DNA of 23,146 bases from positions 1 through 23,146 of IMG/VR virus record IMGVR_UViG_3300035670_001284; one strand, 5' to 3'. The DNA is from a virus. Every line of letters begins with the position of its first letter. Positions within the stretch are counted from its first letter, which is position 1. Shown piece by piece: positions 13,816 through 21,026 of this stretch. Position numbers and translations under genes: made by a program. The notes beneath the pieces were generated by a model that saw only the letters and a list, made by a program, of their open reading frames with translations, did not search any database and was not told where the DNA came from.

Positions 13816-16800
13816 TTAAAGTTTGCAGCTTTCGCAAGCTTCCTCTTCAGGTTGTGTAGCACCAAGGATACCTTGAACACCACCTCCGTTGTAGTCGCGG
13901 GTGTTCATGTAGTACTGGGTCTTATTCCCGGCCTTAGCCTGTGCTACCCATTCCTTCATAAGCTCACTTAGCGGCTTCTTCTCATCTTCATATTTACTCG
14001 GATCAAAGTAGTAATCAGCACTGATAGCTTGGTCAGTAAAATCCTGTACTCTGGAATAATACTTGGACAAAGTAATGTTGTCCACGTCCCAAGCCAGTTT
14101 CTTACCCGGCGTCCAATCTTTCGAGATATACTGAATGATACCTTTCCGAGATTTCTTGTTAATCACTTTCTGCCGTGGTGGGTACAAGCTGTTATCTGCA
14201 TCACAGAACACAGCACTTGACTCTGTAGGCATATGTGCAGCTAGCACAGAATGCTTACGGGGCTTACCACGAAGCGACTCCCAATCAAGCGTCAGAGTGT
14301 AGCCTTTGTTCACGCGAGTGTCAACAGGCAACCAATCTTTCTTAATACCCTCAACAGCATAGCCACTTTCTTCTGCCAATTTCTGAGAAGCTTTCAGAAG
14401 ATAAAAGTAATGGGTTTCAGCAATTTTGCTCACAAAGGTAAAAGACTCTTCGCTACCATCATAATCAAGACCTTCACGATACAGCGCTCCAGCCAACCCC
14501 GTAATACCAACCCCTGCACTACGACGACGCATGATGCTGTTCTTCATTGAAGCTGTCATCATTGGCGCTTTGTCAATCATCTTGTCTACAGCACGCAAAG
14601 CAACTTCGGCCACATACTCATACTCTTCAAAACTTACTTTACCAACATTAATTGCTGAAAGTGTACAAAAAGCAGTTTCAGCTTCTGACTCTTCGGCATA
14701 CAAGTCTTGCATATTCTTGTAAGCTTTTGTAGGGAGTGTAATTTCTTGACACTGACCCGTCAACAGACCATTAAACATGCCCATGTGACGCTTTGGCTCT
14801 GTGAAGCAGTATGTATCATCAACTCGGCACTCATCCACCACAGAAACAACTTTTACAAATTGTTTAGCATCCCGCTGAGGCTTTTGCATAGTTAGCTTAA
14901 GACGATTCGGCTTCAGTCCCATTGTTTGCAACTTGTATGCGTCACAGCTTGTAATCAGCAGACGATAACTCTCCTGACACCAAAACTCCTTTAGCTCTCC
15001 AGTACCATCATTAGCAGGCATCAGTCGGAAACCTTCTTCGCCCATCTTAGTAATCTTTGCTGAAATACCAAGAGTTTGAAGCATCATCTGGACTTCACGC
15101 AGAAAATTCTTTTCTACTGAAGATGCAACAATCTGCTCATTATCCCCATTCCTGTAGACACAACCGTCTGCATCGAGGTAGCCCGCCAACCAATCAAGTC
15201 TACTTTTTACCGTAAACCCGTTGGACGGAACGAAGAACTTATCTTTCAAAGTGCGGAAGTGTTTGTATTGCCGATTAAATTCATCTTGGACCGTCCACTT
15301 ACCTCCACCGTTGAAAAACCCCGCAAGTTCTCGCTTTTCTCCGTACAAGTAGATACGTTGACCCTGATCTGTCAAACAACCATCACCAGAGTAGAACCCG
15401 TTAATATAGGCATTTTCAAGCTCTTCATGCCCTTCCACAACAGGTAGGTCAAATTTGGCCAACTTATCCCCCGGCTTCAAATCACAAGCACGCACTTCCT
15501 TATACGGGCTGTGGTATGCAGTTGAAATATAGAATTTGTGGTAAGGCGTGCATTCAAGCTCGTACCCGCTGTTAGTGGTAACTTTGACGAGTTTTTGATT
15601 TACACCTGTCTTTACTACATCAACCTCAGACCATTCTTTACCGTTCCACACATCTACTTTCTCGCCCTCCAATTCGGCAATAGGAATATACCCTTGCTTA
15701 GTCAGAATCTGTGTTTCTGGTGCAACGCATAAATTTGACAGTCGGATAACGTCAATAAATGGCGTATGCTCATTAACACGAGTCACGTTAATGGAGTACA
15801 TACGCCCTGTTTCATTACGAGCAATCAACACACTCTTTAGTAGATCACGGGCTTTTAGTTTCTTAAACTTCTTACCCTTTTCAATACAACCTTTGACTAC
15901 GGAGTTATATTTATCCGCCTTCAGCACATAGAAAGCTTCGTGAATCTCTGGTGCCTCAGTCAAATCAAACAGATACCAGTCTTCATTATTGATAACAGCC
16001 TGCAAGAAAGCATCGTTATAAGCAAAGCTGTAGTCCATCTTATCCAGACGAGTTTCGATATCTACCCTCTGAGTTTTCCAAAGAACAATACTTTCTACTT
16101 CAGGATCAATACACTTAAAAGTAACTGTAGCACTACCGCCACGGCTAATCTGAGTAAACATCTTTACAGCTTTGTCGAGGGTAGAATAAATCGGGTGTTT
16201 ACCCAAATGCTTTACAGCCCCACCTTTAACTGGTGCCCCTTTCGAGCGCGTATCAAACTCAATACCGATGCCTGCTTTCTTTGCCGTCATCTTATAAGCA
16301 ATGTGTTCGGCAACACCAATACTGTCTACGCTATCCCCTCCGGTGATAATGCAGCAACTAATGGTATCAAAATCTCCTGTGCGAATACCGTTAAGTGCAG
16401 GGGTTGGAAGATTTACTTTTCCTTCTACCAAAGCTTTAGCAAGATCAAAAGCTTCTTGCGTATCACCATGCAAGCCAAGACCAATGCCAATGCAACCAAT
16501 GTGAGGAGTTTCTACAGGTACATCATCCTTACGAATAGCATACTTATCGCCCCACTGAACAATTTGCCAGTATTCAAGCTTAGTTGGATAAATCTCCTCA
16601 TACCAACTTTCCCATACCGGGTTGTATTCAGGCATAGTCTTTTCATCCCAAACACCACCACGAATCATTGCTTCAAAGATTGCTTTAAAACTGTCCCGAT
16701 CAGATACACCAAGAACACGCTCCATATTCTTACGAAGGCTTGCTTGTTCAAGACGTGCAGCAATGCGGGAATAGTTAATATCTTCCTTGTCCAAACAAAC

Positions 16801-16980
16801 ATTAATCATCATCTGGTGAATATCAGAGGACTTTGCTGTCTCAGGGAGACGCTTATACGTTTCCATTGCAATCTCAGACCAGTTACCGCCTGTTTTAGTG
16901 GCATATTGTGCCCACTTATTAAGCTTCTCTGCACTAAACTCTTCTACAACACCGTTGTTCTTAATTACATTCTTAAGCAA
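13816..16980 (-). CDS. nrdA: Ribonucleotide reductase class Ia, alpha subunit, intein-interrupted
   Basis: A 1054-residue precursor: a 728-residue NrdA (E. coli 761) plus a 326-residue intein at residues 418-743. Start is TTG after GAGGAGAGGAAA. Residues 1-90 are an ATP-cone (allosteric activity site). Cys210 or Cys209 (TISCCIITGGDS) corresponds to redox Cys225. The active-site triad N-x-C-x-E (E. coli N437, C439, E441) is Asn416, Cys744, Glu746 once spliced. Cys772 (AFCTLSA) matches Cys462. Tyr1023-Tyr1024 (TQYYMNTRD) match the radical-transfer pair Y730/Y731, and CESCKL at the end holds the shuttle cysteines. It reduces NDPs to dNDPs with NrdB. Activity requires splicing, since the catalytic Cys is the residue after the intein. 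Confidence 0.97.
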   Translation of the reverse strand: MLKNVIKNNGVVEEFSAEKLNKWAQYATKTGGNWSEIAMETYKRLPETAKSSDIHQMMINVCLDKEDINYSRIAARLEQASLRKNMERVLGVSDRDSFKAIFEAMIRGGVWDEKTMPEYNPVWESWYEEIYPTKLEYWQIVQWGDKYAIRKDDVPVETPHIGCIGIGLGLHGDTQEAFDLAKALVEGKVNLPTPALNGIRTGDFDTISCCIITGGDSVDSIGVAEHIAYKMTAKKAGIGIEFDTRSKGAPVKGGAVKHLGKHPIYSTLDKAVKMFTQISRGGSATVTFKCIDPEVESIVLWKTQRVDIETRLDKMDYSFAYNDAFLQAVINNEDWYLFDLTEAPEIHEAFYVLKADKYNSVVKGCIEKGKKFKKLKARDLLKSVLIARNETGRMYSINVTRVNEHTPFIDVIRLSNLCVAPETQILTKQGYIPIAELEGEKVDVWNGKEWSEVDVVKTGVNQKLVKVTTNSGYELECTPYHKFYISTAYHSPYKEVRACDLKPGDKLAKFDLPVVEGHEELENAYINGFYSGDGCLTDQGQRIYLYGEKRELAGFFNGGGKWTVQDEFNRQYKHFRTLKDKFFVPSNGFTVKSRLDWLAGYLDADGCVYRNGDNEQIVASSVEKNFLREVQMMLQTLGISAKITKMGEEGFRLMPANDGTGELKEFWCQESYRLLITSCDAYKLQTMGLKPNRLKLTMQKPQRDAKQFVKVVSVVDECRVDDTYCFTEPKRHMGMFNGLLTGQCQEITLPTKAYKNMQDLYAEESEAETAFCTLSAINVGKVSFEEYEYVAEVALRAVDKMIDKAPMMTASMKNSIMRRRSAGVGITGLAGALYREGLDYDGSEESFTFVSKIAETHYFYLLKASQKLAEESGYAVEGIKKDWLPVDTRVNKGYTLTLDWESLRGKPRKHSVLAAHMPTESSAVFCDADNSLYPPRQKVINKKSRKGIIQYISKDWTPGKKLAWDVDNITLSKYYSRVQDFTDQAISADYYFDPSKYEDEKKPLSELMKEWVAQAKAGNKTQYYMNTRDYNGGGVQGILGATQPEEEACESCKL
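14752..15729 (-). mobile_element. LAGLIDADG intein in NrdA, residues 418-743
   Basis: The flanks SNL and CQEITLPT rejoin to SNLCQEI, matching E. coli NrdA SNLCLEI, which fixes both borders. Block A is CVAPETQILTKQGYIPIAEL with nucleophile Cys418. Block B is LECTPYHKF, with Thr478 and His481 (TxxH). Two LAGLIDADG motifs are visible, YINGFYSGDGC (about 525-535) and WLAGYLDADGC (about 597-607), with likely catalytic Asp533 and Asp605. Blocks F/G are DDTYCFTEPKRHMGMFNGLL and the end TGQ, followed by Cys+1. The final residue is Gln and the penultimate Gly, not the usual His-Asn; a terminal Gln is known from the Chilo iridescent virus RNR intein. The endonuclease appears intact, so the element may still home into intein-free nrdA alleles. 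Confidence 0.95.
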
Positions 16981-17006
16981 TTTCCTCTCCTCAAAATTCT
17001 TTTATA

Positions 17007-17357
17007 TCAGTCATCTTCCCAAGAGCTAATCGCCCCACGGGGGTTGAGCATCGCCAAGTGTACTCGTTTACTCGCATCTGGGCAAGCTGCAATGTGCGCC
17101 TCAAGGCTTGCATAAGGACTGTCTAACCAAGCTTTGTCTGTACGTTCAAAGCCCTCAACCCTTACCCCCATCCAAGGTTCTTTAGTTGTCTCTGGACGAT
17201 GTAGAACAGAAACCAGATCATACCCTTGTGAGATATCAAAGCCAATAGAAAACAACAGCTCTTCCATTTTCTTTTTATCTTCTTCTACGACAGCTTTCTT
17301 AAACTCTGCATTTTGCATCAGGTCATAAAAGCTTTTTGCATAATGTACACCACTCAT
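17007..17357 (-). CDS. Hypothetical protein, 116 residues
   Basis: Not recognised. ATG at 17357 follows GGGAGATAAGAA. The N-terminal half is helical and charged (FKKAVVEEDKKKMEELLFSI); the C-terminal half is mixed with LVSVLHRPETTKEPWMGVRV and ends acidic (SWEDD). No membrane segment, signal peptide or metal motif is visible. It overlaps the preceding 66-residue gene by 4 bases (ATGA) and lies 26 bases before nrdA, so it is co-transcribed with thyX and nrdA. A cytoplasmic role linked to nucleotide metabolism or host takeover is possible, but only context suggests it. Confidence 0.7.
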   Translation of the reverse strand: MSGVHYAKSFYDLMQNAEFKKAVVEEDKKKMEELLFSIGFDISQGYDLVSVLHRPETTKEPWMGVRVEGFERTDKAWLDSPYASLEAHIAACPDASKRVHLAMLNPRGAISSWEDD

Positions 17358-17554
17358 TTCTTATCTCCCATCCAGAACTTATCAACCGCTTGGCGAGGAG
17401 TCAATGCAGCCTCGTAATACCAGATGAATTCACTAAGGTTCTCTTGCACACGAAGACGAGAATCTTTCTTTGGAATTCCTTCTACATGCTTTACAAGAGT
17501 AACTACTTCTTCAATCCACCATTCAATCGGAAGCTCTTCGTTTTGAATAAACAT
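17354..17554 (-). CDS. Hypothetical small protein, 66 residues
   Basis: Not recognised. ATG at 17554 follows AAGGAGTAATTT, an excellent ribosome binding site that overlaps the thyX stop. The protein is acidic and probably helical, with several tryptophans (ELPIEWWIEEVVTLVKHVEG, LSEFIWYYEAALTPRQAVDK). It lies 3 bases after thyX and overlaps the next gene by 4 bases (ATGA), so translation is probably coupled. Confidence 0.7.
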   Translation of the reverse strand: MFIQNEELPIEWWIEEVVTLVKHVEGIPKKDSRLRVQENLSEFIWYYEAALTPRQAVDKFWMGDKK

Positions 17555-17557
17555 AAA

Positions 17558-18220
17558 TTACTCCTTCCAAACATTTTCAAGAAAGGGGAAATGCTTTAGC
17601 ACTTCGACTTTACACTTCTTAGCCAAATCCTCATGCTCTCGTTGTGTCCCGTTCCCGTCGCGTAGCTCGCAATAATGAAGCCAAGAGCGAACAGTTCCAT
17701 TCACATAAAGTTTACTCATCGTAAGACCTTCGGGGAGGATAACACGAGCAACTTCTTTAGCAACCCCCTTTTCAAGAGCTTCTTTATAAAGCCACAGGAT
17801 GTGGTCTACTAGATTCTCTTGTTCTGTTTCCCACCAAAGATTTGTACCAGTGTCTTCACTATCCATGCTATTCTGGCGATTTTTATGATCCTGTAGCCTA
17901 CATTCACGAGTAATGAAGTCTGTGCTTTCTGCATAGCGTTGACTGAACTCTTGGAATGTAAAGCTACGGTGACGAAGCAGTTGCCTTGCAATGTCTCGTG
18001 GAGCTTCTACCTCCATCGTAATATTAGCAGTTTCAAAGACCGAGTAGTGTTTATGCTCTACGCAATACTTCAAAAGCTTGGCTGCTGTATCAAAGTTTCC
18101 TTGGTTCTGAGGACTGCTCACCCGTGCTGCATAAGACAGAATGCCTTCGCTATCTGGAATAAAATCCAGAACTGGTTGGGTGACACCAACAACACGCACT
18201 TTAATAAAATCGTAACTCAA
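17558..18220 (-). CDS. thyX: Flavin-dependent thymidylate synthase
   Basis: A 220-residue ThyX that methylates dUMP to dTMP with FAD, NADPH and methylene-tetrahydrofolate. The ThyX motif RHRxx(S)x4SxR is present as RHRSFTFQEFSQRY (Arg83-Tyr96), with Thr at the third position after RHR where Ser is usual. The C-terminal TVRSWLHYCELRD and TQREHEDLA correspond to the conserved substrate-binding helix region. Start is TTG at 18220, behind a very strong GGAGGAGG and immediately after the stop of the upstream gene. Grouping with dut and nrdA/B makes a complete dUTP-to-dTTP precursor route. Confidence 0.96.
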   Translation of the reverse strand: MSYDFIKVRVVGVTQPVLDFIPDSEGILSYAARVSSPQNQGNFDTAAKLLKYCVEHKHYSVFETANITMEVEAPRDIARQLLRHRSFTFQEFSQRYAESTDFITRECRLQDHKNRQNSMDSEDTGTNLWWETEQENLVDHILWLYKEALEKGVAKEVARVILPEGLTMSKLYVNGTVRSWLHYCELRDGNGTQREHEDLAKKCKVEVLKHFPFLENVWKE

Positions 18221-18406
18221 TTAAACCTCCTCCCCTAGCACAATATCGACCACACGCTTGTAACAACCCCAATCGGACTCTACGACAACACAGTCTGTGG
18301 TCTGTATATTATTATCCCACAAAGTACACCAAAGATTGGCTACTTGATCCTCGTCTAAACCTTTCAGTTTAACCACAACGTAGCGCTCTTCCAGACGATC
18401 ATCCAT
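18221..18406 (-). CDS. Hypothetical small protein, 61 residues
   Basis: Not recognised. I choose the ATG at 18406, 8 bases after GAGGAG and overlapping the previous stop (TGATG); a GTG at 18409 would add one residue. The sequence is beta-alpha-like (RYVVVKLKGLDEDQVANLWC, then CVVVESDWGCYKRVVDIVLG) with three cysteines and no membrane segment. The thyX start follows its stop codon with no gap, so the two are probably translated together. Confidence 0.65.
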   Translation of the reverse strand: MDDRLEERYVVVKLKGLDEDQVANLWCTLWDNNIQTTDCVVVESDWGCYKRVVDIVLGEEV

Positions 18407-18984
18407 CACTTCTTCTCCTCATGCTGTTCCAAAATCTTATCGGCGTAATAATGAATCTTACCCGTCTCATACTTCATATCATTACCAGCCTTACCAGCTC
18501 CAATCTTAATTCCCCAAGCTCTGACAAGACTTTTCAAGGCCGTCCCGAAGGAAAAGTCATTACCGAAGAAAGCACTAATCATCTCCTCAGTTTTAATGTA
18601 GCACTTCCCCTCTTTCTGACGTTCGTTGAGAGTATACAGCAACCACTCTGGGATATTCAAATCGTAGTATGTGCTACTCCCACCATCAGATTTGATTGGG
18701 GAATTAGGTTTAATCGGTCCTTTTTCCATTATTTTACGAGCCTCATCAGCACGCATATCAATCTTACCACCAGAGCACTTGCCCTCTTCACACTCACAAT
18801 AGGAGCTACGGCATTCTTGTGGAATGGGGTCAACGCATGTCGAATAGAGAGACCATTGCTTACCGTTTAATGTAAATCTATATTCTACCCGACCCAAAGA
18901 GTTTGTGTACACAGAAGCATCATGTACAGAGCCCTTCATCAACCCCATATACTCATAATCATCAACCATCACTCGAACCTTCAT
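18406..18984 (-). CDS. Hypothetical protein with Cys-rich segment and DUF3310-like C-terminal region
   Basis: A 192-residue protein. The N-terminal 55 residues are beta-rich. Residues 58-73 hold a cysteine cluster (ECRSSYCECEEGKCSGGK), perhaps a metal site. Residues about 100-185 (STYYDLNIPEWLLYTL, GNDFSFGTALKSLVRA, then YETGKIHYYADKIL) resemble the SaV/DUF3310 layout of phage nucleotide-metabolism-associated proteins, in which G-x-x-F-x-x-G-x-A-x-K-x-x-x-R is conserved. That resemblance is from memory and weak. It lies between dut and thyX. ATG at 18984 is preceded by AAAGGAGGAGTGAG. Confidence 0.55.
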   Translation of the reverse strand: MKVRVMVDDYEYMGLMKGSVHDASVYTNSLGRVEYRFTLNGKQWSLYSTCVDPIPQECRSSYCECEEGKCSGGKIDMRADEARKIMEKGPIKPNSPIKSDGGSSTYYDLNIPEWLLYTLNERQKEGKCYIKTEEMISAFFGNDFSFGTALKSLVRAWGIKIGAGKAGNDMKYETGKIHYYADKILEQHEEKK

Positions 18985-19022
18985 CTCACTCCTCCTTTGT
19001 TACGTCTGCACAACAACCTTAC

Positions 19023-19050
19023 TTAGATGTAACGAATGTTAGACATCTAA
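19023..19050. repeat. 8-bp inverted repeat at the end of dut
   Basis: TTAGATGT (19023-19030) and ACATCTAA (19043-19050) with a 12-base loop; it includes the dut stop codon. There is no T tract, so it is not a clear terminator. It may be an mRNA end-protecting hairpin or a protein site. Confidence 0.4.
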
Positions 19051-19478
19051 CGTCCCGTCGATCCCAACCCTTTATCACCACGCTTCGTAGACTTAAGCTC
19101 ATCTACTTCTTCAAACTGCACTTGCTTTACAGGGATAACCATGGCCTGAGCAATCCTCTCCCCGGCATTAATCTCAAGACCCCAACCCGGCTTATCACAG
19201 GCTAATTTAATCATCAATTCTCCACGAAAATCGCTGTCGATCACGGCAACGCAATTAGAAAGACGCACATCATTCTTAAACCCGTGACCACTACGACTGA
19301 AGACTAGCATAACATGATCTTCTGGGATTTCAAATGCAAGACCTGTAGAAAATACATGTGCTTCACCATGATCTACATCCCCATTAAGATATGTAGAGAT
19401 GTCAAAACAAGCAGCCCCTTCTGTTGCATAAGTTGGAAGCTTAGCTTCTGGATACAAACGTTTTACCTTCAGTTTCAA
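19047..19478 (-). CDS. dut: Trimeric dUTPase (dUTP pyrophosphatase)
   Basis: The five dUTPase motifs are present: I ATEGAACFDI, II FSRSGHG, III NCVAVIDSDFRGEL (catalytic Asp pair IDSD), IV GERIAQAMVIP, V RGDKGLGSTGR. It hydrolyses dUTP to dUMP, feeding ThyX and keeping uracil out of phage DNA. I prefer the TTG at 19478, 6 bases after AGAGGAG: it gives 143 residues, the usual family length, and starts MKLKVKRL like many homologues. An in-frame ATG at 19550 would add 24 residues with a poor ribosome binding site and would lie upstream of the predicted promoter's start point. Motif V has Leu where Phe normally stacks on the uracil. Confidence 0.93.
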   Translation of the reverse strand: MKLKVKRLYPEAKLPTYATEGAACFDISTYLNGDVDHGEAHVFSTGLAFEIPEDHVMLVFSRSGHGFKNDVRLSNCVAVIDSDFRGELMIKLACDKPGWGLEINAGERIAQAMVIPVKQVQFEEVDELKSTKRGDKGLGSTGR

Positions 19479-19540
19479 TTCTTTCTCCTCTCTAATATCT
19501 CTGTGGGAATCCTTTCCCTTCCTTGTCGTCCATGCTGCGT

Positions 19541-19569
19541 ATTGTTTCATCTTTTCTTTTGTCTGTCAA
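19541..19569 (-). promoter_or_regulatory. Predicted sigma70-type promoter upstream of dut
   Basis: On the - strand a perfect TTGACA (19569-19564), 17-base spacer, and AACAAT (19546-19541, 4/6). It lies 5 bases after the stop codon of the metallophosphoesterase gene and about 60 bases before the preferred TTG start of dut. It could start a transcript through dut-thyX-nrdA-nrdB-grx. Confidence 0.5.
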
Positions 19570-19573
19570 GCGG

Positions 19574-20350
19574 TTACAGGTATTTGTCCAAAAGATACTT
19601 CATAGAGACAAAGCAAGGATCGTACCTACCATTCTCAACTTGGTTCTTCATCACAATACCGCGCCAATGACTCTTATTACCTTGACCGCCCATATATCCT
19701 TCGTCATGGAGATAGAAGGCACCTGCAACCAGACCTTGACGACATTCACCATCTGGAAGATATTGCACGCCGTATTGCAAAGTTTGTTGGTGACCCATGC
19801 TGAATGACCAACCAAGATTCTTGAGCTTTGCATCAATGTTACCACCAACACAATTCTTCAACAAGCTATTTGGGTTTACGAAGTAATGGCTGTAACGAAT
19901 TCCATCAATATTCACAATGTCTAGAAAGTTGTGACATTCCCATCCCGCCTCAGCAAAACCAAGATCGTTTACTGAAATCAAACCTTCAAGCTTACGGTCA
20001 TTCTCAATAGCACGCTCAATACGACCTTGGCAGTGATTACCGTAGCACATAACCATACGAGGTTTATATTGCTTCTTGCGGTTAAGAGCCTGCTGCATAT
20101 TGTATTGCTTCAGGGGGCCAAGAAGAATGTCCATAGCTTTACGAGAAGCTTCAACATCCTTGGTGTACATACGCCCTTCAAAGCTTTTCTTACCTACATC
20201 GTAAGAACTCAAGCTCGGCATATCAGCAAAATCACCAATACACACAATCACTTCTGGTTGCTTCTTTACGATATAGTTTCCTGCTGCTTCAAGATGTTGC
20301 AGTGGAACTCCCTCTTTTGCCTGTACGTCTGGTAGAAATAGGTGTCGCAA
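19574..20350 (-). CDS. Calcineurin-like metallophosphoesterase
   Basis: A 258-residue protein with start TTG at 20350 behind AAGGAGATTAAATT. Metal-site motifs in order: Asp8-x-Gln10 (LPDVQ, where DxH is usual), GDFAD (39-43), GNH (104-106), YSHYF (His155) and SMGHQQ (His187). This is the calcineurin-like phosphoesterase order GDxxD / GNH / H / GH, with Gln at two places where His is common. Substrate is unknown; phage members are often listed as DNA or nucleotide phosphoesterases. It lies upstream of the dut promoter in the early cluster and follows the 65-residue coiled-coil gene by 12 bases. Confidence 0.85.
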   Translation of the reverse strand: MRHLFLPDVQAKEGVPLQHLEAAGNYIVKKQPEVIVCIGDFADMPSLSSYDVGKKSFEGRMYTKDVEASRKAMDILLGPLKQYNMQQALNRKKQYKPRMVMCYGNHCQGRIERAIENDRKLEGLISVNDLGFAEAGWECHNFLDIVNIDGIRYSHYFVNPNSLLKNCVGGNIDAKLKNLGWSFSMGHQQTLQYGVQYLPDGECRQGLVAGAFYLHDEGYMGGQGNKSHWRGIVMKNQVENGRYDPCFVSMKYLLDKYL

Positions 20351-20362
20351 AATTTAATCTCC

Positions 20363-20560
20363 TTAATTAGCGTTAGTGCGGAAGTTTTCTCCAAATTCCA
20401 GAAAGCTGCTAAAGTCTTCTGGTGTAATTGGCTTCTCAATGGTGAAGTTTGTCTTCAGCTCAATAGGATGAGAAAGAAGAATCTTTTCAAGACGTTCAAT
20501 CTTATCTTCAAGCTTCTCAAGCTTTATCATTAGATTTGTATAATAAATGTCTTCTTTCAT
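20363..20560 (-). CDS. Small coiled-coil protein, unknown function
   Basis: A 65-residue protein not recognised by family. Residues 8-30 form a clear Leu/Ile/Lys/Glu heptad helix (MIKLEKLEDKIERLEKILLS), suggesting a dimer or trimer; the rest is Pro/Phe-containing (ITPEDFSSFLEFG). The ATG at 20560 follows the previous stop codon with no gap (TAAATG) and a CAGGAG ribosome binding site. It may be an adaptor peptide. Confidence 0.65.
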   Translation of the reverse strand: MKEDIYYTNLMIKLEKLEDKIERLEKILLSHPIELKTNFTIEKPITPEDFSSFLEFGENFRTNAN

Positions 20561-20743
20561 TTAGAACTTCTCCTGAAACTCTTCATCAGAATATTCTACT
20601 GTCTTAACTTCCACCCCAAGTGAACACAATACTTCCCAAGAAAGGTCATTCAAACCACTGTGTCCCTCGTAAATGAGTTTGTCATTCAGATAGGCTACAG
20701 TCCAATCTCCTGCTTCTGGTCTATGTAAAACTAAAGTGTTCAT
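20561..20743 (-). CDS. Hypothetical small protein, 60 residues
   Basis: Not recognised. ATG at 20743 follows GGGAGATGAAGA and overlaps the previous stop codon region (AATGA). The sequence has a beta-hairpin-like N-terminus (TLVLHRPEAGDWTVAYLNDK) and an acidic C-terminus (VEYSDEEFQEKF). Soluble, no cysteine pair. It is part of the translationally coupled chain of small genes. Confidence 0.65.
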   Translation of the reverse strand: MNTLVLHRPEAGDWTVAYLNDKLIYEGHSGLNDLSWEVLCSLGVEVKTVEYSDEEFQEKF

Positions 20744-20901
20744 TCTTCATCTCCCATACTCTTAATCTCATGTTTAAGCCAATCTCGAACAGCTTTCAAC
20801 CCTTGCTCTTCTCCAAGCTCATTGATTAGCTCTTTTGTATTTACAAGACACTGGATAAGAGCATCCTCATACCCAAGCTTATATCCCGCTTGATCTTCCA
20901 T
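20740..20901 (-). CDS. Hypothetical small protein, 53 residues
   Basis: A short gene reading MEDQAGYKLGYEDALIQCLV at its start and ending KSMGDEE. The ATG at 20901 overlaps the stop of the gene before it (TGATG), and its stop TGA overlaps the ATG of the next gene. A helical acidic product (NTKELINELGEEQGLKAVRD). There is no strong own ribosome binding site, so coupling is likely. The gap-free chain of overlaps and the protein-like composition support it as real. Confidence 0.6.
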   Translation of the reverse strand: MEDQAGYKLGYEDALIQCLVNTKELINELGEEQGLKAVRDWLKHEIKSMGDEE

Positions 20902-21026
20902 CACACAACACCAAGCTGGTTCATAAACACATTAGCAAACACACCAAACTGAACAATCTCTGCAAAGAACCAACAAGCAAATAAATTATCCTTGTCTAGC
21001 TCAAGCATCTCTTCATATTTATTCAT
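20901..21026 (-). CDS. Hypothetical small protein, 41 residues, partly hydrophobic
   Basis: ATG at 21026 behind GGAGATTGGAGAAA opens MNKYEEMLELDKDNLFACWF and ends with NQLGVV. The C-terminal two thirds (FACWFFAEIVQFGVFANVF) are hydrophobic enough for one membrane segment. It overlaps the preceding 125-residue gene by 8 bases (ATGAATAA). Its stop overlaps the next ATG. Not recognised. It could be a small membrane-directed early protein. Confidence 0.6.
   Translation of the reverse strand: MNKYEEMLELDKDNLFACWFFAEIVQFGVFANVFMNQLGVV

Noticed and set aside
15940-17115. A 391-codon + strand frame opposite nrdA
   Set aside because: It is fully antisense to nrdA, which has unmistakable family motifs. 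The Cys/Asn/Thr-rich product is typical of a shadow frame and there is no ribosome binding site.
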